DNA of 7,479 nt. It comes from Peptococcaceae bacterium UBA5356. GTDB taxonomy: Bacteria; Bacillota; Peptococcia; DRI-13; DTU073. Position 1 is the first letter of the stretch. Every line of letters starts with the position of its first letter. The stretch spans positions 29,070 to 36,548 of the forward strand of contig DHPU01000025.1 in the NCBI GenBank assembly GCA_002407935.1, read 5' to 3'. This document shows positions 1 to 4,842 of this stretch, piece by piece. A program made the translations under genes and the position numbers. A model generated the notes under the pieces. The model did not search any database. It had not been told where the DNA came from and worked only from the letters and a program-made list of their open reading frames with translations.

Positions 1-36
1 AAGGATGTAATTAAGGTAAAGATGGAGGGATGAAAT

Positions 37-1941
37 ATGGTGAAAATTACGCTGAAGGATGGCTCGGTAAAACAGTGTGAGCAGGGCATGACAGTGCTGC
101 AAATTGCCGAGGACATTAGCAAAGAATTGGCCAGAAATGCTTTGGTAGCTAAGCTTAATGACCAAATAGTGGATTTAGCTTGGTCAGTTGAGGAAGATGG
201 GACTTTAGAAATTTTTAATTTTGCTTCTGAGGAAGGGAAAAATGCGTACCGTCATACGACTTCGCACATCTTGGCTCAGGCGGTTTTGCGGCTTTTCCCA
301 GAAACAAAATTAGCGATTGGACCGGCCATAGCTGATGGTTACTATTATGATTTTGATACTGAACACACTTTTACACCTGATGATTTGTTGAAAATTGAAG
401 AGGAAATGGCGAAAATTATTAAAGAAGATTTACCTTTAGTCAGAAAGGAAGTAAGCAGGGAAGAAGCACTGGCCATGTTTAAGGAAAAAGGCGAAAAATA
501 TAAGGCGGAGTTAATTGAAGATTTGCCTGCGGATGCCTTAATCTCTACTTATCAACAGGGCGAATTTATAGATTTATGTGCAGGACCTCATATACCTAGT
601 ACCGGCAAAATAAAAGCAGTTAAACTGATGAGCTTAGCCGGAGCTTACTGGCGAGGCAATGAAAAAAACAAAATGCTGCAAAGAATTTATGGTACGTCTT
701 TTCCTAAAAAATCCGAACTGGATGAGTATCTTTTCCGTTTGGAAGAAGCTAAGAAAAGAGATCATCGTAAATTGGGGCAGGAGCTAAAACTCTTTGCGGT
801 AATGGATGAAGGCCCGGGCTTTCCTTTCTTCTTCCCCAAAGGAATGGTTTTGCGCAATGAACTGGAGAATTATTGGCGGCAGATACACCGGGAGTGGCAT
901 TATGAGGAGATTAAGACGCCGATTATCTTGAATCGGCAGCTTTGGGAACGCTCCGGTCATTGGGATCATTATCGCGAAAATATGTATACGACGATTATTG
1001 ACGAAGAGGATTATGCTATTAAACCGATGAACTGTCCGGGGGCGATGTTGGTCTATAATGCGGAGCTGCATAGTTATCGTGATTTCCCGATTCGGACTGC
1101 GGAACTGGGGTTGGTGCATCGGCATGAATTATCCGGTGCTTTGCATGGCTTAATGCGTGTACGTAGCTTTACGCAGGATGATGCCCATATTTTTATGCTG
1201 CCCAGCCAAATTACGGAGGAAATTAAAGGAGTAATTGACCTGGTAGATTCAGTCTATAAGTTGTTTGGTTTTTCATATCACGTGGAGCTTTCCACTAAAC
1301 CGGAAAAATCAATGGGTTCCGATGAGGATTGGGAAATGGCCACGTCTGCTTTGGAAAAAGCGTTGCAAGAAAAAGGCATGGATTATAAAATAAATCCCGG
1401 GGACGGGGCTTTTTATGGTCCGAAAATAGATTTTCACTTACAGGATTCATTAGGCCGTACTTGGCAATGCGGCACTATCCAGTTGGATTTCCAGCTGCCG
1501 GAAAAGTTTGAGCTTACTTATGTAGGAGAGGATGGACAGAAACATCGCCCCGTCATGATTCACCGCGTTGCTTTTGGTAGTATCGAGCGTTTTATCGGTA
1601 TTTTAACGGAACATTATGCGGGAGCTTTTCCTACTTGGTTATCTCCGGTACAGGTGAAGGTTATTCCCATTACAGAACGCCAGCTTGCTTATGCTCAAAA
1701 ACTTGCGCAGGAACTTTTTGCCGAGGGAATTCGAGTTGAGGTGGATGAGCGCAGTGAGAAAATAGGGTATAAGATCCGGGAGGCACAATTGGAGAAAATA
1801 CCTTATATGCTCGTTGTTGGTGATAAGGAGATGGAAAGTGGCACGGTGGCATTGCGGAATAGAAAAGAAGGAGATAAGGGTAGTGTAGACTTTGCCGAAT
1901 TCCAAAAGAAGCTGCTGGAAGAGATTAAACAAAAAAAATAA
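37..1941 (+). CDS. thrS: Threonyl-tRNA synthetase (class II, full length)
   Basis: Charges tRNA-Thr with threonine in the cytoplasm and hydrolyses mischarged Ser-tRNA-Thr. The 634 residues match the usual bacterial length of about 640. In order: a TGS domain (about 1-62); the editing domain, with HTTSH (His73, His77) and CAGPH (Cys181, His185); the class II catalytic core (about 245-530); and the anticodon-binding domain (about 535-630). Zinc ligands are visible as Cys333 in MNCPGAM, His384 in DDAHIF and His509 in VMIHR. Motif 2 is MRVRSF and motif 3 is FGSIERF. The residue after MNCPG is Ala where many homologues have His or Gly, so it is not a zinc ligand. The ATG start has GGAGGG at 24-29, 7 nt upstream. 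Firmicutes thrS is often controlled by a T-box leader, but only 36 bases of upstream sequence are present, so none can be judged. No strong terminator separates it from the infC promoter. Confidence 0.98.
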   Translation: MVKITLKDGSVKQCEQGMTVLQIAEDISKELARNALVAKLNDQIVDLAWSVEEDGTLEIFNFASEEGKNAYRHTTSHILAQAVLRLFPETKLAIGPAIADGYYYDFDTEHTFTPDDLLKIEEEMAKIIKEDLPLVRKEVSREEALAMFKEKGEKYKAELIEDLPADALISTYQQGEFIDLCAGPHIPSTGKIKAVKLMSLAGAYWRGNEKNKMLQRIYGTSFPKKSELDEYLFRLEEAKKRDHRKLGQELKLFAVMDEGPGFPFFFPKGMVLRNELENYWRQIHREWHYEEIKTPIILNRQLWERSGHWDHYRENMYTTIIDEEDYAIKPMNCPGAMLVYNAELHSYRDFPIRTAELGLVHRHELSGALHGLMRVRSFTQDDAHIFMLPSQITEEIKGVIDLVDSVYKLFGFSYHVELSTKPEKSMGSDEDWEMATSALEKALQEKGMDYKINPGDGAFYGPKIDFHLQDSLGRTWQCGTIQLDFQLPEKFELTYVGEDGQKHRPVMIHRVAFGSIERFIGILTEHYAGAFPTWLSPVQVKVIPITERQLAYAQKLAQELFAEGIRVEVDERSEKIGYKIREAQLEKIPYMLVVGDKEMESGTVALRNRKEGDKGSVDFAEFQKKLLEEIKQKK

Positions 1942-1971
1942 AGGATAAAAAACAAAAGATAAGAGCGAAAA

Positions 1972-1991
1972 GCAGAAGCAGGCAGAAGCAG
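1972..1991. repeat. Short tandem repeat, 2 x 10 bp
   Basis: Two perfect adjacent copies of GCAGAAGCAG lie in the spacer between thrS and the infC promoter, with a degraded third copy (CTAAAGCAA) after them. The surrounding 1942-2027 stretch is purine-rich and low in complexity. It has no convincing ORF or terminator hairpin; the only T-run (2002-2007) is followed by an A-run. No function is evident. Confidence 0.5.
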
Positions 1992-2027
1992 CTAAAGCAA
2001 CTTTTTTAAAAAAATGTAAAGTAAAAA

Positions 2028-2056
2028 TTGACAGCCGAGAGCAGAGCTGTTATAAT
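2028..2056 (+). promoter_or_regulatory. Sigma-A promoter of the infC operon
   Basis: The -35 box TTGACA (2028-2033) and -10 box TATAAT (2051-2056) are both perfect consensus and lie exactly 17 bp apart. A TG at 2048-2049 adds the extended -10 element. Transcription should start near 2063, giving a leader of about 159 nt before the infC start. An A-rich stretch just upstream (2007-2027) could act as an UP element; that is inference. Confidence 0.9.
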
Positions 2057-2158
2057 CAAGAGGTAAAATAGAGAGAAAATAAAGTAGAAGCCGTCCGCTT
2101 CTCACCTTACGGCTCAGCTGGTAAGGTTTTAAATAAGCTTATTTTTTTATAAGCGATT

Positions 2159-2194
2159 AAAGGCGGATGGTAAGATTCCGCCTTTTTTGTTTTT
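2159..2194 (+). terminator. Intrinsic terminator inside the infC leader (attenuator)
   Basis: AAAGGCGGA (2159-2167) pairs perfectly with TCCGCCTTT (2177-2185) around a 9-nt loop and runs into a T-rich tail (2183-2194). It lies about 100 nt downstream of the predicted transcription start and 27 nt before the infC start. It therefore stops the operon's own transcript rather than ending thrS. Its 5' arm overlaps the segment that can pair with 2091-2098 in the competing fold. Confidence 0.88.
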
Positions 2195-2208
2195 AAGGCA
2201 AAAAATAT

Positions 2209-2214
2209 GGAGGT
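2209..2214 (+). promoter_or_regulatory. infC ribosome binding site that fixes an ATA start
   Basis: A perfect GGAGGT lies 7 nt before the ATA codon at 2222. An in-frame TAG at 2216-2218 sits between the site and that codon, so the reading frame cannot begin further upstream. No ATG, GTG or TTG occurs in this frame between the stop and the internal ATG at 2309, and 2309 has no comparable ribosome binding site. Confidence 0.88.
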
Positions 2215-2221
2215 GTAGAAC

Positions 2222-2737
2222 ATAAGTAAAGAAGAGTTACGTGTAAATGAGGAGATTAGGTGTAAGGAAGTTCGTCTGGTTGGTGAGTCGGGAGAGCAAT
2301 TAGGGATTATGTCTCCCAAGGAGGCTATAAAATTAGCCGTAGCTAGGGGACTAGATATTGTGGAGGTTGCTCCTGCCGCTAAGCCCCCCGTGTGTAAAAT
2401 TATGGATCACGGGAGATTTAAGTATGAACAAAGTAAGCGGGAAAGAGAAGCCCGGAAAAAACAGCGGATTATCAGTGTCAAAGAAGTAAAATTGCGCCCT
2501 AATATTGAAGAACATGATTTTCAGGTTAAAACGAAAAATGCGATACGTTTTCTGGAAGATGGCGATAAGGTTAAAGTCACTATTATGTTTAGAGGACGGG
2601 AAGTATCTCATCCTGAATTAGGAAAGCAACTTTTAGATAAAGTTGCCGTTACAGTTAGTGAATATGCTGTAGTAGAAAAGGTTCCCAAATTAGAGGGCAA
2701 AAATATGTTTATGTTCTTATCACCTAAACAAAATTAA
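2222..2737 (+). CDS. infC: Translation initiation factor IF-3 (ATA start codon)
   Basis: IF3 binds the 30S subunit, keeps it apart from 50S and checks start-codon/initiator-tRNA pairing. From ATA the product is 171 residues, the normal IF3 length; starting at the in-frame ATG 2309 would give 142 and remove most of the N-terminal domain. The restored N-terminus carries the conserved core VNEEIR...VRLVG...GEQLGIM. It is followed by AKPPVCKIMDHGRFKYE (family signature region, with His where Tyr or Phe is usual), the basic linker (about 75-88) and the C-terminal domain (RPNIEEHDF, FLEDGDKVKVTIMFRGRE, ending LSPKQN). infC genes commonly use rare AUU, AUC or AUA starts. IF3 rejects these, so the protein limits its own translation. 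The gene is first in an operon with rpmI and rplT and is also under the leader attenuator. Confidence 0.95.
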   Translation: MSKEELRVNEEIRCKEVRLVGESGEQLGIMSPKEAIKLAVARGLDIVEVAPAAKPPVCKIMDHGRFKYEQSKREREARKKQRIISVKEVKLRPNIEEHDFQVKTKNAIRFLEDGDKVKVTIMFRGREVSHPELGKQLLDKVAVTVSEYAVVEKVPKLEGKNMFMFLSPKQN

Positions 2738-2769
2738 GTTCAGCCAAAAGAGAGGAGGATTTAGATTTT

Positions 2770-2967
2770 ATGCCAAAAATGAAAACTCATCGTGGAGCAG
2801 CGAAACGCTTTGATCTTACCGCTACAGGTAAAGTCAAAAGGAGTCATGCTTTTACGAGTCATATTTTAACGAAAAAGAGTGCAAAAAGAAAGCGTAATCT
2901 TAGAAAGGCAGCGATGATGAGTGCTGCTGATGCTCAGCGTGTTATTAAATTAATTCCGTACAAGTAA
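2770..2967 (+). CDS. rpmI: 50S ribosomal protein L35
   Basis: A 65-residue, very basic protein of standard L35 length, beginning MPKMKTHRGAAKRF and containing KRSHAFTSHILTKKS and KRKRNLRKAA. It is a late-assembling large-subunit protein that binds 23S rRNA. The ribosome binding site AGGAGG (2753-2758) lies 11 nt before the ATG, slightly wider than for its neighbours. It starts 32 nt after infC and 30 nt before rplT, in the conserved infC-rpmI-rplT order, so it should be co-transcribed and share the L20-controlled leader. Confidence 0.97.
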   Translation: MPKMKTHRGAAKRFDLTATGKVKRSHAFTSHILTKKSAKRKRNLRKAAMMSAADAQRVIKLIPYK

Positions 2968-2997
2968 AACGTATAGAAATACAAGGAGGTTTTTACT

Positions 2998-3348
2998 ATG
3001 CCAAGGGTAAAAGGTGGGACTACAGCCCATTACAAACATAAAAAAATTCTTAAATTGGCCAAAGGTTATCGGGGGGCCAAATCCAAGCTTTATAGGTCAG
3101 CTCATCAACAGGTGATGAAATCATTAGTTTATGCGTATGCTCATAGAAAAAAACGCAAGGGCGATTTCCGGAAATTATGGATTACTAGAATAAATGCGGC
3201 TTCCCGTCTTAATGGGATGTCTTATAGTACCTTTATTTCCGGTTTGAAAAAAGCGGGTGTTAATATCAACCGTAAAGTATTGGCTGATATGGCTGTTAAT
3301 GATCTTAATTCATTTAACCAATTAGTTGAAGTAGCTAAAGGAAATTAA
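2998..3348 (+). CDS. rplT: 50S ribosomal protein L20 (assembly protein and likely operon repressor)
   Basis: The 116 residues match the family (about 117-119). L20 binds 23S rRNA early and is needed for 50S assembly. The basic N-terminal extension contains KKILKLAKGYRGAKSKLYR, followed by HQQVMKSL, FRKLWITRINAA, LNGMSYSTFISGLKKAG and NRKVLADMAVND. The extreme N-terminus (TTAHYKHKK) has His and Tyr where many homologues have a run of Arg. AAGGAGGT (2983-2990) lies 7 nt before the ATG. In Firmicutes the C-terminal globular domain of L20 also binds the mRNA leader of its own operon and promotes termination, so the leader at 2063-2221 is its probable second target. The methyltransferase gene begins only 7 nt after its stop codon. 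Confidence 0.97.
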   Translation: MPRVKGGTTAHYKHKKILKLAKGYRGAKSKLYRSAHQQVMKSLVYAYAHRKKRKGDFRKLWITRINAASRLNGMSYSTFISGLKKAGVNINRKVLADMAVNDLNSFNQLVEVAKGN

Positions 3349-3355
3349 TTTTTCG

Positions 3356-4165
3356 GTGAAAAGTGTGGAGATAATCCAATCCCGACAAAATTCGCTAATT
3401 AAAGAAAGAGTAAAACTGCAACAAAAAAAGTACCGCCAAAAGACGGGCTGTTTTTTGATAGAAGGGATCAGACTGGTAGAGGAAGCCGTTTCGGCGGGAA
3501 GTCTCACGGAAGTCTTTGTAGAAGAGGCTCTGTTTAATTCGGAACGGGGTGAACGGCTCTTTCGTAGAATAGAGAAAAGCACCATTGCTTGCTATCAGGT
3601 TAGTACCGATATTTTGCGTGTATTGACCGAGACAGAATCGCCGCAGGGTATTGTGGGAGTGATACGGCAAGCAAAAGTTGACTTAAACAGGATTAACCTA
3701 AAGCAAGGATTGATTCTCATTTTGGACGGAGTACAGGATCCCGGAAACCTCGGGACAATCTGGCGCACTGCTTGGGCAGCTGGCGTTGACGCTCTTTTTT
3801 GTCTGCCGGGAACAGTTGATCCTTATAACGGAAAGACTATTCGTGCTAGTATGGGCGGGATTTTCCATGTTCCTATTGTGGCAGGAACAGAGACGAATTG
3901 GTCAATAATTCAGCAATGGTGTACAGCACACAGCTTTCAGCTGGTGGCCGGGGATTTAAGTGCGCAACAAAACTATGATGAGGTGGCTTACCAAGAGAGA
4001 GTGGCCCTTTTGATAGGAAATGAAGCACAGGGGTTGCTTACCGTTTCCGCAGAAGAGTTGGATAAAAGGGTAAAGATCCCTTTAATGGATGGGGCGGAGT
4101 CCCTTAATGCAGCAGTGGCTTGTGGGATCCTTGTTTATGAAGTAATCAGGCAAAGAAAAAGCTGA
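3356..4165 (+). CDS. TrmH/SpoU-family RNA 2'-O-methyltransferase
   Basis: A SAM-dependent ribose methyltransferase of the SPOUT (alpha/beta-knot) class, acting on rRNA or tRNA; the exact nucleotide cannot be told from sequence. The N-terminal substrate-binding domain contains FLIEGIRLVEEA (about 33-44). The three SpoU motifs are all present: LDGVQDPGNLGTIWRTA (123-139, with Asn131 and Arg137), LIGNEAQGL (219-227) and IPLMDGAESLNAAVA (241-255). The 269 residues fit this YsgA-like group. Two GTG starts are possible. GTG 3356 has only a weak AAAGGAAA site inside the end of rplT; GTG 3365 has GGTGA (3355-3359) 5 nt upstream and would give an N-terminus beginning MEIIQSRQN, closer to what I recall of the family. 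I kept the longer form. The 7-nt gap to rplT places it in the infC operon. Relatives often lie upstream of pheST, but no pheS follows here. Confidence 0.92.
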   Translation: MKSVEIIQSRQNSLIKERVKLQQKKYRQKTGCFLIEGIRLVEEAVSAGSLTEVFVEEALFNSERGERLFRRIEKSTIACYQVSTDILRVLTETESPQGIVGVIRQAKVDLNRINLKQGLILILDGVQDPGNLGTIWRTAWAAGVDALFCLPGTVDPYNGKTIRASMGGIFHVPIVAGTETNWSIIQQWCTAHSFQLVAGDLSAQQNYDEVAYQERVALLIGNEAQGLLTVSAEELDKRVKIPLMDGAESLNAAVACGILVYEVIRQRKS

Positions 4166-4201
4166 GAAAGTTAAGAACCTGAGAAATCACCCCTGTTTTA
4201 T

Positions 4202-4232
4202 TTGATGTTATCTAGTTTACTCATGTTAAAAT
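4202..4232 (+). promoter_or_regulatory. Possible weak promoter before the operon terminator
   Basis: TTGATG (4202-4207) and TAAAAT (4227-4232) are separated by 19 bp. TG at 4224-4225 makes the second element an extended -10 (TGtTAAAAT). If active it would start near 4239 and meet the terminator about 80 nt later, giving a short RNA with no ORF. The spacing is long and A+T-rich DNA yields such matches by chance. The rest of the 4166-4276 spacer holds nothing else except a small AAAATC/GATTTT hairpin (4228-4244). Confidence 0.25.
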
Positions 4233-4276
4233 CATTAGGATTTTATAGATATTTTCGGAAATTATACGTTTATGGG

Positions 4277-4321
4277 AGCAGGAGTTTTAAATTTTGTGTA
4301 GTTGAAACTCCTGCTATTTTT
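4277..4321 (+). terminator. Intrinsic terminator of the infC-rplT-methyltransferase operon
   Basis: AGCAGGAGTTT (4277-4287) pairs perfectly over 11 bp with AAACTCCTGCT (4305-4315), with a 17-nt loop, and is followed by ATTTTT (4316-4321). It lies 111 nt after the methyltransferase stop codon, with no gene in between. The 3' arm overlaps the -35-like element of the next promoter. Confidence 0.88.
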
Positions 4322-4330
4322 ATGTAAAAT
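4302..4330 (+). promoter_or_regulatory. Probable promoter of the frameshifted toxin ORF, overlapping the terminator
   Basis: TTGAAA (4302-4307, 5/6 match) and TAAAAT (4325-4330, 5/6 match) lie exactly 17 bp apart. The predicted start near 4337 is 9 nt before the ribosome binding site at 4346-4352, giving a leader of about 22 nt. The -35 sits in the loop and 3' arm of the terminator hairpin at 4277-4321. This arrangement would give the downstream ORF its own transcription, independent of the ribosomal operon. Confidence 0.5.
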
Positions 4331-4358
4331 GTTAGGGTAAAAGATGAGGTGGTACAAT

Positions 4359-4729
4359 ATGGATAAGGATAAGAATAAAAATACGGATGAGAAAGGTGGG
4401 GAAGTTCAAAAGGGGGTAAAAAATATGGATACAACATTAAAAAAAAGAAATTTACATGTCTTGAAAACGATATCAACGATATTCTTTGTTTTTTAGAGAA
4501 AGGTGATTTCCAAGGGGATAAAATAGAAGGCTTAAAGCTTCCTAAAGAAAGAGATGTCTATAAAGTAAGAGCAAAGAACTCTAATATCGATGCGGGCCTA
4601 TCAAATGGTTATAGATTGATATATTATGTACAGGTTGATAATAATATTGTATATTTGATTGCTATTTATTATAAAAAGGACGATAAAAGAATTCCTACAG
4701 ACAAAGAAATAGTAGAAAGGGGTTTTTAA
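4359..4729 (+). pseudogene. RelE/ParE-superfamily toxin-like ORF split by a -1 frameshift at an A8 run
   Basis: A GAGGTGG site (4346-4352) and ATG 4359 open a 45-codon frame that stops at TAG 4494-4496. The toxin-like sequence lies in the -1 frame from about 4445 to TAA 4727-4729. It includes LENDINDIL, FLEKGDFQGDKIEGLK, VYKVRAKNSN, GYRLIYYV and YLIAIYYKKDDKR, the pattern of RelE-type mRNA interferases. That frame is open from 4391 but has no ATG, GTG or TTG before the toxin core. The frames meet at eight A residues (4439-4446, read as A AAA AAA), a classic slippery sequence. A -1 slip would give 123 residues from ATG 4359, or 101 from the in-frame ATG 4425, which has GGGGGT 7 nt upstream. 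The usual first strand and helix of RelE are not recognisable in the upstream part, which is Lys/Asp/Asn-rich. No antitoxin gene fits on either side. It may be a decayed relic, a slippage-expressed toxin, or a single-base sequencing error. Confidence 0.65.
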
Positions 4730-4740
4730 ATATTTAACCC

Positions 4741-4773
4741 ACAACTTGCAACTTATAGATAAGGTTAGGTTGT
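4741..4773. repeat. Imperfect inverted repeat upstream of the amino acid transporter operon
   Basis: ACAAC (4741-4745) pairs with GTTGT (4769-4773). Inside it, AAC (4750-4752) pairs with GTT (4764-4766) and TTA (4753-4755) with TAA (4760-4762), with small bulges. The repeat ends within the -35-like TTGACA, a suitable place for a repressor operator. No known regulator motif is recognised, and the function is inferred only from position. Confidence 0.35.
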
Positions 4774-4802
4774 TGACAGAAGGCGGTATATAATGTTAAA
4801 CT
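4773..4802 (+). promoter_or_regulatory. Putative promoter of the amino acid ABC transporter operon
   Basis: A perfect TTGACA (4773-4778) is followed after 18 bp by TAAACT (4797-4802), with TG at 4794-4795 forming an extended -10. A better -10 hexamer, TATAAT (4789-4794), is also present, but only 10 bp from this TTGACA and without another good -35. The exact start is therefore uncertain, although a promoter in this stretch is very likely. Two direct copies of AAAAACTATT (4803-4822) lie between it and the ribosome binding site. Confidence 0.5.
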
Positions 4803-4842
4803 AAAAACTATTAAAAACTATTAAAAAAAGGAGGAGATTAAA

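Larger units (their letters stand above)
2063..2221 (+). ncRNA. Ribosomal protein L20 leader (infC-rpmI-rplT attenuator)
   Basis: This is the untranslated leader of the infC operon. Helices visible by eye: AGAAGC (2086-2091) with GCTTCT (2097-2102); ACCTTAC (2104-2110) with GTAAGGT (2121-2127), a perfect 7 bp; GCTTAT (2137-2142) with ATAAGC (2149-2154); and the terminal terminator hairpin. CCGTCCGC (2091-2098) can instead pair with GCGGATGG (2163-2170), 8 bp with one G-U. That would break up the terminator, so the leader has the two alternative folds of an attenuator. In Bacillus subtilis the equivalent leader is bound by L20, which favours termination and closes a feedback loop. Position upstream of infC-rpmI-rplT and the pairing layout support the same call here. 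L20 binding itself is inferred from the family. Confidence 0.85.

Noticed and set aside
1..36. T-box riboswitch before thrS
   Set aside because: Common for Firmicutes thrS, but only 36 bases precede the gene and they contain just the ribosome binding site. It cannot be seen or excluded.
784..1125. Minus-strand open frame of 113 codons inside thrS
   Set aside because: It lies wholly within a strongly conserved gene, has no ribosome binding site and resembles no protein family. It is a shadow frame.
1942..2010. Short Lys/Arg/Gln-rich frame after thrS
   Set aside because: Low-complexity purine-rich sequence without a start codon or ribosome binding site.
2107..2319. Minus-strand open frame of 70 codons over the infC leader
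   Set aside because: The region is explained by the structured leader and the infC start. The peptide has no family features.
2309..2737. infC starting at the first in-frame ATG
   Set aside because: It lacks a ribosome binding site and would lose 29 residues of clearly conserved IF3 N-terminal domain that read without interruption from ATA 2222.
4270..4476. Minus-strand open frame of 68 codons over the terminator and toxin start
   Set aside because: Its low-complexity Phe/Tyr/Pro/Ser composition is the reverse of a Lys/Asp-rich A-rich stretch, and it overlaps the terminator hairpin. Not a credible gene or antitoxin.
4773..4794. TTGACA plus TATAAT as a standard promoter pair
   Set aside because: The spacer is only 10 bp, too short for sigma-A RNA polymerase. 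The 18-bp alternative with an extended -10 was preferred.
4803..4822. Tandem AAAAACTATT as a CRISPR-like or phase-variable repeat
   Set aside because: Only two short copies in A+T-rich DNA, with no spacers and no coding effect. Probably chance or minor slippage.
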